Positions 9,450-17,689 of a stretch of 64,000 bases of DNA are shown here, one piece after another. Both the position numbers and the translations under genes were made by a program. This DNA comes from Endotrypanum monterogeii (Eukaryota; Euglenozoa; Kinetoplastea; Trypanosomatida; Trypanosomatidae), in contig CM007317.1 of assembly GCA_000333855.2 (NCBI GenBank), positions 187,071 through 251,070 on the forward strand, in the 5' to 3' direction. The notes beneath the pieces are model-generated. The model saw only the letters and a list, made by a program, of their open reading frames with translations, did not search any database and was not told the DNA's origin. Every line of letters begins with the position of its first letter. Positions within the stretch are counted from its first letter, which is position 1.

Positions 9450-11180
9450 TCAATGCGCGTACGATGCCTCCACCCGTGTAGCCTTTTTTAGGGAGTCTTT
9501 CCTCGATAATGAGCCTGTCTGCTCACCGTCATCGCTACCACTTCCCTTATCGTCATCCTCTTCGTTACCGTGCTGACGCTTGCGCGGGTCTACGGCCTCG
9601 TAGCGCCACGAAGCACACAAATCGAGTGCCTCCAGCTCAGATAGAGAACCAGCCCTCGCTTCGCCCTGCTCTCCTTGAACTGCATCAGTGGGCCCGCACA
9701 TGACAGTCTGGATACGCTCCTCAAGGTATGGCATGTGAGAAGGCAGCTCTTGCACCTGAACTTGGACGCCAGCGCTCGGGCTGCACGCTTCTGTCGCTAC
9801 CTCTGTCACAGATGACGGTGTGTCACAGAGCCGTAAAAACGACACACGACCGTTGCGCTTCAAAACGAAGGCAGTCACGTCGTCGCTACCAACCATGGCT
9901 GCTGGCCTGGCGTCCAGTGACGTTCGGGTGACGGAGTCCACTGCCACATGAATAGTTTGGTTGTCCGTGGAGCCGTAAATGGGGATGAAGATGATATCGC
10001 TGCACCTCTCATATGCCACAAGGATCCCACACGGGCAGTCGTGCGTGTGACGCGGGCCCTCAAAGGTATCCATGGCGCTTCTGATCACCGCCACGCCCAG
10101 AACTGGACCGAGGTTCTCTGACTCACCACTCGCAGCGCAAGGACGGAAGGCGCTAATGAGCTGAAACGTTTCGATGTCGCTCTCGATTGGTACGTCATTC
10201 TTGGCTGCCCAGAAGTGTACGTCACCGCCGTGCGTGCCAGTCACATAGTATGAGTAGGGGGCATTGAGCAACTGGCTTCGCTCGTTGACAGAGACGGCAT
10301 CCTGATGACAAGAGGGGCCGTGCACTGCCGCATTCGACACGTAGGTGATTTCTGTGACACATGTAACAGCCGAATGCACTGCGCTGCCCGTCCACAAAAA
10401 CTGCTCCACAACGTATGACTCGGGGAATCGACTTACTCGCACGTGGTTGTCCTTATCACAAGTGAACAGACGGCGACATGCGACAGCGCTGCGCTCTTCG
10501 GAGGTCGCCACAGGTTCTATCCGCGGCACAGGCGCTGTGAGGTAAAGGGTGGAGATGATGCTAAAGTGCTGTAGCAGAAATGTTGCTGGCCTTGCTGCAT
10601 CACCAAGCACCTCAATGGTGTGTGAGGGGGACCAGATCAGGTGAATGCGGTAAATCTCACCGAATTTGTCGGCAAAAAGAATTGTCCCCTCCGAGCAGGT
10701 GGCCAGCGAAGTGATGCGCTTCGTATGCGGCCCGTACTGATACGATGGCTTCCAGTAGTCTGCTTCGGTCAGCTGTTGCTTCTTGACCAGCGCAGGCTGC
10801 ACGCTCGTTGTGGACTCGCTCTGCACTTCGTCGCCCACGAAGCCCGCGGTTACAATGCTCTCCTCGACGTTGTCATCGTCCGAAGAGTTCTGGAGTGTAT
10901 TCGGGTTATTCTGTTTCCACGACGACACGTTGTACACATTGATCAACTTCCCGTCCCCAGCGCTCACTACACAAAGAGGACCGTTGGGAATGTGCAGGAA
11001 GGCCACTGCCCGCACGACCTGATGGTCGTCAACTATAACTGAGTTATGTGGCGAGGGGTTTGAATCATCATCAAGGGGATACCGGCCAATGATGAGTTTC
11101 GATCCGAACCCCAAGACTACAGCCTTGTGCGGTAGAGTTGCCACACTTAGCGAGGGACCATCACCCAAGTTACGCGGCAT
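9450..11180 (-). CDS. TRM82: tRNA (guanine-N7-)-methyltransferase non-catalytic subunit, WDR4/Trm82 family
   Basis: A 576-aa WD-repeat protein. The family hallmark LFADKFGEIYRI is at about 168-179, and a second conserved block, HVRVSRFPESYVVEQF, at about 246-261; both align with the equivalent stretches of yeast Trm82 and human WDR4. An early repeat contains VVSAGDGKLINVYNV (71-85). The C-terminus is an acidic then basic low-complexity tail. In the family this subunit binds the catalytic Trm8/METTL1 protein and stabilises it for m7G46 formation in tRNA. The open frame extends upstream to 11591, but that part is low complexity; I place the start at the ATG at 11180, after a C/T-rich tract with an AG near 11304-11305. 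The protein is longer than the yeast homologue because of insertions between blades. Confidence 0.85.
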   Translation of the reverse strand: MPRNLGDGPSLSVATLPHKAVVLGFGSKLIIGRYPLDDDSNPSPHNSVIVDDHQVVRAVAFLHIPNGPLCVVSAGDGKLINVYNVSSWKQNNPNTLQNSSDDDNVEESIVTAGFVGDEVQSESTTSVQPALVKKQQLTEADYWKPSYQYGPHTKRITSLATCSEGTILFADKFGEIYRIHLIWSPSHTIEVLGDAARPATFLLQHFSIISTLYLTAPVPRIEPVATSEERSAVACRRLFTCDKDNHVRVSRFPESYVVEQFLWTGSAVHSAVTCVTEITYVSNAAVHGPSCHQDAVSVNERSQLLNAPYSYYVTGTHGGDVHFWAAKNDVPIESDIETFQLISAFRPCAASGESENLGPVLGVAVIRSAMDTFEGPRHTHDCPCGILVAYERCSDIIFIPIYGSTDNQTIHVAVDSVTRTSLDARPAAMVGSDDVTAFVLKRNGRVSFLRLCDTPSSVTEVATEACSPSAGVQVQVQELPSHMPYLEERIQTVMCGPTDAVQGEQGEARAGSLSELEALDLCASWRYEAVDPRKRQHGNEEDDDKGSGSDDGEQTGSLSRKDSLKKATRVEASYAH

Positions 11181-12117
11181 TGTCACAGACGATAGGGCCA
11201 CAATTCCTTCGTTTCGTGGATGGCAAGGATCGCGTGTGTGAAAAATGGATTCTGTCTGTCGTGTGTGTGTGTGTGGTGGGGGGGGTGTTAACGTCTGTTT
11301 ATACTCGTCGTGAGGTAAGGACAATGGGAAAATGTAAACGGAGAGAGGTGAAGAAGTAAGAAAAAGAGAGGAACACCAACAGTTGCAGCAGAAATGTCTA
11401 CGCAGAGTCACCCTGTTTTCTTTTCTCTTTTCAGATATATTTTTTTCGCAGCAGAGTGTGTGAATATATGTGCGAGATGGATGCCTTTTAGGGAGTTTCC
11501 TCTTATTGAATACGCTGTTCATAAAGGAGAAATACACTGGAAACACAACAGAAACTCGTGCAGGTGAATGGGATTTGCAGACATTTGACACGCGAATGGG
11601 AAGTCGACAAGGGACAAAGTACGGTGAAACCCGTACTTACATGGAAAAGACCCTAGTCCTGAAGTCACGTCGAATACGCAATTCCATGACAGCATCTAAA
11701 TATTCACCTATCCTTACCTCGCTGGCTTTTTTTTTTAGAACGCGTGTGTGCTCTGCCATTCCCCCACTACCCTTGTTCTCAGTCCCTGATCTAGTGTCCA
11801 CTGTTGTTTTATGCTTCCGTGATATTGCCCGGTGCCCTTTTTTCCCCTTCAAACCTTACTTCTTTTTCTTTTCCCACACAAGTAGCCAAGAGGCAATTGC
11901 GACGAATCGCCGCCAATGGTGAACAGTCGCTTCAAAACATGAGGGGGAAAACAGCAACGCGCTGTTTTGAGAAGTCGGCCGGAAACAAACAAAATGTCCC
12001 CACTCTCACCCATCCGTGATAAGAGGGGGGGGGAAGAAAAGAGGAGTGCGATGCCGCCCCCAACCGCGACCTCCCTGCCTCTGTGAGTAAGCAAGCGGGA
12101 GTCTCGAGTACACTAAC
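11181..12117. other. Intergenic/UTR sequence, no gene seen
   Basis: This 0.9 kb holds the minus-strand polypyrimidine tract for TRM82 (complement of about 11310-11385, best AG at 11304-11305) and the presumed 3'UTR of the NKAP-like gene. A GT run followed by a G run is at about 11260-11287. No supported ORF. Confidence 0.6.
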
Positions 12118-13326
12118 TCAGCTTTCTTTTTTGACACAGATAAACTGCGCGAGCTCATGAACGAGCTGCTCGTCCATCCGCTCATCCTCGACCTTGCGGA
12201 ACTGTTGTTGCAACTTCGCTGCCTCGTGCTCATGCAGCTGCCGCTGTACGCGATCTACATACATGCGAGATGCAACGGAGCGAGAGCCGGACATTACATA
12301 GCCCAGTTTCTCGGCAGCTGCAATTTCCTCCGCAGTTTGGCCGACCTCGCCTCGGCGTGGGGCTCGCTTGAACTGGCTGAGAAACTCCGCCCGCGTCATT
12401 TGCGACGGGTGCTTCGCAGCAATCGCATCGGTACAGTCGGTACCGCCTGGCACTGCGTTGTCATCAACACCTTCACCTTCGCCTGTGTCTGCTGAGGATC
12501 GCAGTGCTGCTTGACCTGGAAGCTGAATCGTGAAATCATCCTCCTCACTGTCACCGTCGTCGCCGCGGGCTCTGCGACCACCCGACGACTGTCCCTTGGC
12601 CGCCTGAGAAAACCTATCAGCGAAGTGAATCCGCTTTTGGTCTACATCAGGTTGGTCTCCAGTCTCCTCCGGCAGGCCCTGTCTTGCTGACGTAGCTGGG
12701 ACTACGACACGAGCGTGCTCGACTACATGGTGATGCTGGGCCCTGGCCTTGGCCACGAGTCTCGCTAGGGCGCTCTTCGGTGTTGCAGGAATGCGCGAAG
12801 TCGCATTAGCTTCCTGACTGCGGCTGACCTTCTGTGGTGGCTCACAGGACCCCTCCGTGAGGTTATCCACGGCGAGAGAGAGCGACGTCGATGTGGGCGG
12901 GAGACTGGTTGCCGACATGTCGGCTTCGCTAACGATGGCCGGTGCAGAGCTCCCAGCACTCTCTTGAGCGGTGTCGGCCACGGAAACTCCACGGTAGGGG
13001 TACCCGGTCGCGTGAAGAACCCCAGAGATGTACTCACGAATCTCATCGGCACGCTTCACCAGCATTTCCTCAGCCTGACTTTGAGTCCAAACACCCGGCT
13101 CGCTTTCCTCCACCGGTGGCGCAGTGTCACTGCGAGGGCGGCGTCGACGTTTTTCACGGCGACGTCGCAGCTGAATAGCATTGGACTGCCAGAGCCAGAA
13201 CCCCTGTATGCTGTATGCGTTCTCTTCAAGGCCACGACACATCATTTGCTCCACCTCATCACCGGAGGGAAAATCTGTAGGTGATGTGGCTGCTTTGGAC
13301 AGTGCCCAAATACCGTTTCTCATCAT
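12118..13326 (-). CDS. NKAP-family protein with C-terminal SynMuv domain
   Basis: A 402-aa protein. Residues 321-349 begin RAPRRGEVGQTAEEIAAAEK and continue to GYVMSGSR, which closely matches the conserved start of the NKAP C-terminal (SynMuv) domain; a long basic/acidic helix follows to the C-terminus, as in NKAP. The N-terminal part has a short conserved-looking segment (SIQGFWLWQSNA, about 38-49), then a run of Arg at about 53-66 that could act as a nuclear localisation signal, then Ser/Ala-rich disorder. In animals NKAP is a nuclear protein linked to transcription repression and pre-mRNA splicing; a nuclear RNA-processing role here is inference. Two consecutive ATGs occur (13326 and 13323). 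A C/T tract ending in ACAG lies 3 nt upstream, so either ATG, or a more distal acceptor, is possible. Confidence 0.8.
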   Translation of the reverse strand: MMRNGIWALSKAATSPTDFPSGDEVEQMMCRGLEENAYSIQGFWLWQSNAIQLRRRREKRRRRPRSDTAPPVEESEPGVWTQSQAEEMLVKRADEIREYISGVLHATGYPYRGVSVADTAQESAGSSAPAIVSEADMSATSLPPTSTSLSLAVDNLTEGSCEPPQKVSRSQEANATSRIPATPKSALARLVAKARAQHHHVVEHARVVVPATSARQGLPEETGDQPDVDQKRIHFADRFSQAAKGQSSGGRRARGDDGDSEEDDFTIQLPGQAALRSSADTGEGEGVDDNAVPGGTDCTDAIAAKHPSQMTRAEFLSQFKRAPRRGEVGQTAEEIAAAEKLGYVMSGSRSVASRMYVDRVQRQLHEHEAAKLQQQFRKVEDERMDEQLVHELAQFICVKKES

Positions 13327-14277
13327 GCCCTGTCAAGGAAAACAGTGAGAGGATGCCTTTCAAAGCAAGGCAAAGGTCGATGAGCTGTAGCCACACACGC
13401 CTACCAGAACAGAGTTGGTCGGCAACGAAACACCGAGAAAGCGTAGAAGCCTAGAAAAGAGCTGGAAGGGGGGTGCAGTAAAAAAATTGTGAAAGGCACC
13501 CACGCCGCGCGAGGGTGAAGATGCAAATAATATGAAACCGAAAAGGCCTACTGTACAGTAGCCAATAGACTGTGTGCGGGTGTGTGCAAGAGGATAAATG
13601 AAGTGGGCTGAGATGGCACAATGGAAGTTGAGAGGCCTATGAAGGGAGAGTGAGGGAGAAAGCAGCGTGGCAGCCAAAATTAAAAGCGCAGGTGACATAA
13701 GGTAGAAGAGGCTCAGTCTTCACAACGCGCAAAGAGTGTGATGTGAGGGTGAGTGTGTAGTCGAGGTGTGCAGGTCGGCAACTGAACCCCACCCTCTCCC
13801 TTCTGCACTCAAACTCAAAGACGAGAAGAGAGAGGAACGCACTACGGAGGATAGCCAAGTCACACCTGGGCCACTCTAGACGATATCGTATGTCACCCAC
13901 CAGTGTATATGTGTGTGCGTGTGTGTTTATACTATTGTGAATGGTGAGAAGTGACGGATGTCTGTCGGTTGCGCAAGCGGCACAGGTGATACGCTACCGG
14001 ACCGCTCCCGACCCCATTGCGGGTGACGTGAATGGCGCTGGCAGCAGCAGCCCCCATCTTTCTAAACGACCACAGCAAAGGGTAAATGAGTGCAGCAAAA
14101 AGGTGAGACCGAGGAACTGGGCAGAGTACGGCGACTAGCTGCATCCATGTTTTTTTTTAAGCAGATGTTGTGGAAAAAAGAAGCGCTAAGGTATGGAGCT
14201 GGTGAGGAACAAGTAGTGCACAGTTCCACGAGAACGCATCCCCCTCTCCTCTGAGCCTGGACTGGAAAGAAAATCCT
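13327..14277. other. Intergenic/UTR sequence, no gene seen
   Basis: This 0.95 kb contains the minus-strand C/T tract and AG acceptor for the NKAP-like gene (AG at 13330-13331). The rest lacks convincing ORFs; a short TG-rich run is near 13908-13926. Confidence 0.6.
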
Positions 14278-16269
14278 TCAACGCGCCTCATTTATCTCAT
14301 CTGACTCACCCTGTCCCTCGCCTGCCGCTTCTGGGGTGTCCACCGTCGCTGCCTGAGGGATGGCGGGTGTAACCACACCTATTAGCAAGGCGCGCCGCAG
14401 CGTGTCAGAGACCCGCAAGCCTTCCACAAACTCCAGCATCTCCCCCTGTGACATGCGCACATCGGACCCCGGATTGATGTTTGTAGACACCCTCACCACC
14501 TCGCTCGACGCTTCAACGGAAGCATCACTGCACCCTACCCCTGCTCTTGTATTGATTGTAATCTTTTTTCGTGGATTAGGGGATTTGGAGTTATCTTGGT
14601 CTACTATAGCTGAACCCGTCGTCGATTCGCGACTGTGCTTGGCTCCAGCGACTCGCTTCTTCCCACCAGGAGCGCTCTCCGAAGTGTTTCGGTCACCTGT
14701 TGCTTCGCTGCGGCCCGTGTCACCGGACATGACTGAAGTGAACTCCTCCTCCCCGTCAACCGGTTTGGTGCTCACCACAGTCGTCAGTAGCGACGGGTCT
14801 ACGAGGGGAGCACGCACTACCTTTGGCAACGGATGAGAGTTTGACAAATTCTTTACAGGTCGCACCTTCCTTTTCTGTACGGTAATACGGCCGTTCTCGA
14901 GCACCAAATGATCATCATCGCCAATCCACGTGCGAGCTGTACTGATGCTTCCAGGGACACGAGCCGCAGATATGACCCCAGAGGTGGGATCAGTCGCGGC
15001 AGCGGTGGCCGCAAGAGTAGGGGGTTTCACCTCACCGTTGGCCAAATCGGCCACTTCCTTCTCTTGTGGCGCCTCTTCCTTTGACTTGTCATGGTCCATG
15101 TCGGGAAGTTCGCTGTGACTACGACTGCTCCATCCTGAGGAAACACTCCAACCATCGTCACTGTTGATACAACGGTCCTTCGGACCTTGGTTAGTGGGGA
15201 ACAGAGAACCACCGCGAGTAACTTTCTCAGTGGCTGTAGCAGCTGCCTCGGTCCCAAGAAAGAGAGATGCAGAGGTCTCACGCTCGGTTACATTTCCAGA
15301 TCTGTCGCGCACCTCCGCTTCTTTCCTGAACACCTGGAGTGGAGGTGGCTCGGTGCACAAGGAAGCTAACAACTCCTTCCTCTCATCAGCGGAGAAGGTA
15401 TACGCCACACAGCTCCCATCGAACACAGCATGACCTGGAGGACCATAGGCCTCAATCGGGATCAAAGTGGGAGGTGGTATTGTTTCTAACACGAGCGACT
15501 GTGACTCGGCTGATGCCGCTGAGCGGGACGGCCTCACCAGATGCAGGCGATGTGAAGCGCCTGACCCGCTGTCGCTAATGACATGCGGTAAGGATACGTT
15601 TTTCAGAGGAGGAGTTGCGGAGGAGACTGAAGGGGGACTCACAGTAAAGCTTAGGATATCTAGAAATAAATTAGGCGCACCACGCTGGGACTTTACCTGC
15701 ACAGTAGCCTCATGACTGGTCAATGGAATGTCTTCCTCAACCTCAGGAAGAACGTGACGAAGCGCTGCGATAGCGTCCGGAAACGAGCCACGGATACAAG
15801 GATCTGAAAACTCCGCAGCAAACCCCACTTCCTCTAACTCTGCTGCCGCTGTATGAGCTTCGCTGTGACGGAGCACGCGAGGAGACTGCTCGCCGGTCGA
15901 GGGCCTGCCATCGCTCGGTATCTCCTCCCCCCGGGTGCCCCTGTGCACCGCCAACGCAGCAGCACACATGACCCGTGCTTCCTCATAGATGATAGACGTC
16001 GATGATGCCTGGTCCAGGGGAGCGGCACCATTTTGTGACTCCACCAACGGCCTTTGTGCGAAGAGTGGCGCCGCCATAACACGTCCTGCAACGTCTGGCA
16101 ACTGATTTGCAAGTTGCAAAAGGCCCTCGATATCCGCCGCGCCATCCGCCTGTACGCCGCCACGAGACCCGTCACCTCTCACCTTGCGAGACACCGCAGC
16201 CCCCTCCATTATCTGAAGTATGCGTGGGGCAGTCCACGGGGTTAAGACATCGCTCACACCATTTAGCAT
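14278..16269 (-). CDS. Hypothetical protein, Ser/Ala-rich, 663 aa
   Basis: I do not recognise a family. The start is the ATG at 16269: the open frame continues upstream to 16419, but a strong C/T tract ending in CAG (AG at 16376-16377) lies within that extension and no other in-frame ATG follows it. The first 40 residues or so (MLNGVSDVL, then APRILQIMEG) look folded. There are helical stretches around residues 100-200 (for example DAIAALRHVLPEVEEDI) and a segment near 300 with a hydrophobic, Pro-rich look (LIPIEAYGPPGHAVFDG). The remainder is Ser/Thr/Glu/Lys-rich and probably disordered. Near the C-terminus MSQGEMLEFVEGLRVSDTL may be a short helix. There is no signal peptide or membrane segment. 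The gene is syntenically ordinary, between the NKAP-like gene and CCDC40. Confidence 0.75.
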   Translation of the reverse strand: MLNGVSDVLTPWTAPRILQIMEGAAVSRKVRGDGSRGGVQADGAADIEGLLQLANQLPDVAGRVMAAPLFAQRPLVESQNGAAPLDQASSTSIIYEEARVMCAAALAVHRGTRGEEIPSDGRPSTGEQSPRVLRHSEAHTAAAELEEVGFAAEFSDPCIRGSFPDAIAALRHVLPEVEEDIPLTSHEATVQVKSQRGAPNLFLDILSFTVSPPSVSSATPPLKNVSLPHVISDSGSGASHRLHLVRPSRSAASAESQSLVLETIPPPTLIPIEAYGPPGHAVFDGSCVAYTFSADERKELLASLCTEPPPLQVFRKEAEVRDRSGNVTERETSASLFLGTEAAATATEKVTRGGSLFPTNQGPKDRCINSDDGWSVSSGWSSRSHSELPDMDHDKSKEEAPQEKEVADLANGEVKPPTLAATAAATDPTSGVISAARVPGSISTARTWIGDDDHLVLENGRITVQKRKVRPVKNLSNSHPLPKVVRAPLVDPSLLTTVVSTKPVDGEEEFTSVMSGDTGRSEATGDRNTSESAPGGKKRVAGAKHSRESTTGSAIVDQDNSKSPNPRKKITINTRAGVGCSDASVEASSEVVRVSTNINPGSDVRMSQGEMLEFVEGLRVSDTLRRALLIGVVTPAIPQAATVDTPEAAGEGQGESDEINEAR

Positions 16270-17689
16270 TCTTCGCGCGAGGGAGGAAAAAGATGCACAG
16301 ACACCAGCACACCACTTTACGAAACCCGCTACCCTCTGGGCGAAGGGGAGTAAACAATAATTAGTTCCTCTAAAACTGTGGAGAGAAAAGCAAAACGAGG
16401 TGAGAAGGTGTTGCCACAAGCGGACGCCGCAGGAGGAGAATCAATCGACGCAGGTCAGATGTAGCTTAAGATGTAATGCGGCGCGGGCACCTGCCCTACA
16501 ACCAGTACAAAAGCGGAGTCACCGATTTCGAAATTGTATTCTGTTTGGCTACAGGCTACAGCGCCATCTCTTCCCACTTCCCGATCCGGTAATCTGTACC
16601 ACAGAAGCAGGCAAAAGAATAAAAACGTGTGAATCGGTTACCAAGATGGGGAAAAAAGAGAGACGGTTACCAAACCATTGACAAAAGAAGTACCGCGGTA
16701 CCCTGTGTTGCTTCCGCTTTGTGGAGAGGGAGGAGACTTTCTGAACCCTGCGTTTTTTTTTTTTTGAGAAGTTTAAGAGCGAGGGAATTTGAAGACCTTT
16801 GCGCGAAGAGTATATACAGAGCCTCGACACCCCTTCCAAGACACGTAGCGCCTCCCGACATGTATGTATGCACACACGCACAGGCTCTTGTGGACCCATT
16901 CATGTCCATAAAAGCCACACAAGTTGCGCCGAAAAAAGAGTCGCCTGAACCTACAGGAATGATCGTGAGGAATAGGAAGCCAGCACTGCGTGTGTGTGGG
17001 GTGGGGGGGGGGGGGGGGGCGGCTGTCGGCGAAATCCCCAAATGGATCAAATAGGAAACAAGCAAACATCCTGCGCTCATTTACTTTTTTTTCCGCTGGT
17101 GGAAGCTGCAAGCGATGGCGACACTGACTCGCTGTCAGCCTCCTAGTCTGCGCAAGTGTTTCAAAGCTCTTTTTTAGCCCAAGGTGCGCTTGGGAACCGC
17201 ATTCACTTTTCTTTGTCTCCCTCCCATGAGAAAGAGGGGGCTATTGGGGGAAAAAACATATCGAAAACAAACAAAAGGATTGTAAACATAGTCTCATATT
17301 ATATATATATATATATATATATGGGCGAGTGTAGCTGCGGAACTATACATATGTGCTCGCCGAAGAGGGCAGCAAAACAAGGTGTCCGAAAGTCCCTGAA
17401 GGTCGTGAAAAACACACAAGAGGAAAAAAGATAGCTGAAGCAAGAAAGATACCGATGAAAAACAAGAGAACTAGTGGCCGCAGATCAACAACTACATGAG
17501 AGAACTGTGTACTAGAGGGTTGCCTTCGCATATGTTCTGAGAACCGTTCGATAAGCGAGTTGCTCCATCCACTAACTGCAAACAGAAGAAAAGGGCGGAG
17601 AGCAGACCTGCCACTAACTCGTAAGGATTGTCCCTCCAGAAACTAGGTCATGTCACTTTTAGGGTGCTGTCCCGTGGCAGGTAACGCTG
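16270..17689. other. Intergenic/UTR sequence, no gene seen
   Basis: About 1.4 kb with the acceptor noted above, G runs at about 17007-17020, (TA)n at 17298-17322 and several homopolymers. ORFs on both strands run through these repeats and encode low-complexity strings. Confidence 0.6.
16376..16405 (-). promoter_or_regulatory. Trans-splicing acceptor for the 663-aa hypothetical gene
   Basis: The minus strand reads a C/T-rich tract ending in CCACAG, with AG at 16377-16376, which leaves a 106-nt 5'UTR before the ATG at 16269. This acceptor is the reason for rejecting the longer open frame. Confidence 0.6.

Noticed and set aside
11181..11591. N-terminal extension of TRM82 by 137 codons
   Set aside because: The extension translates UTR-like low-complexity sequence and spans the probable splice acceptor; the family alignment starts after the ATG at 11180.
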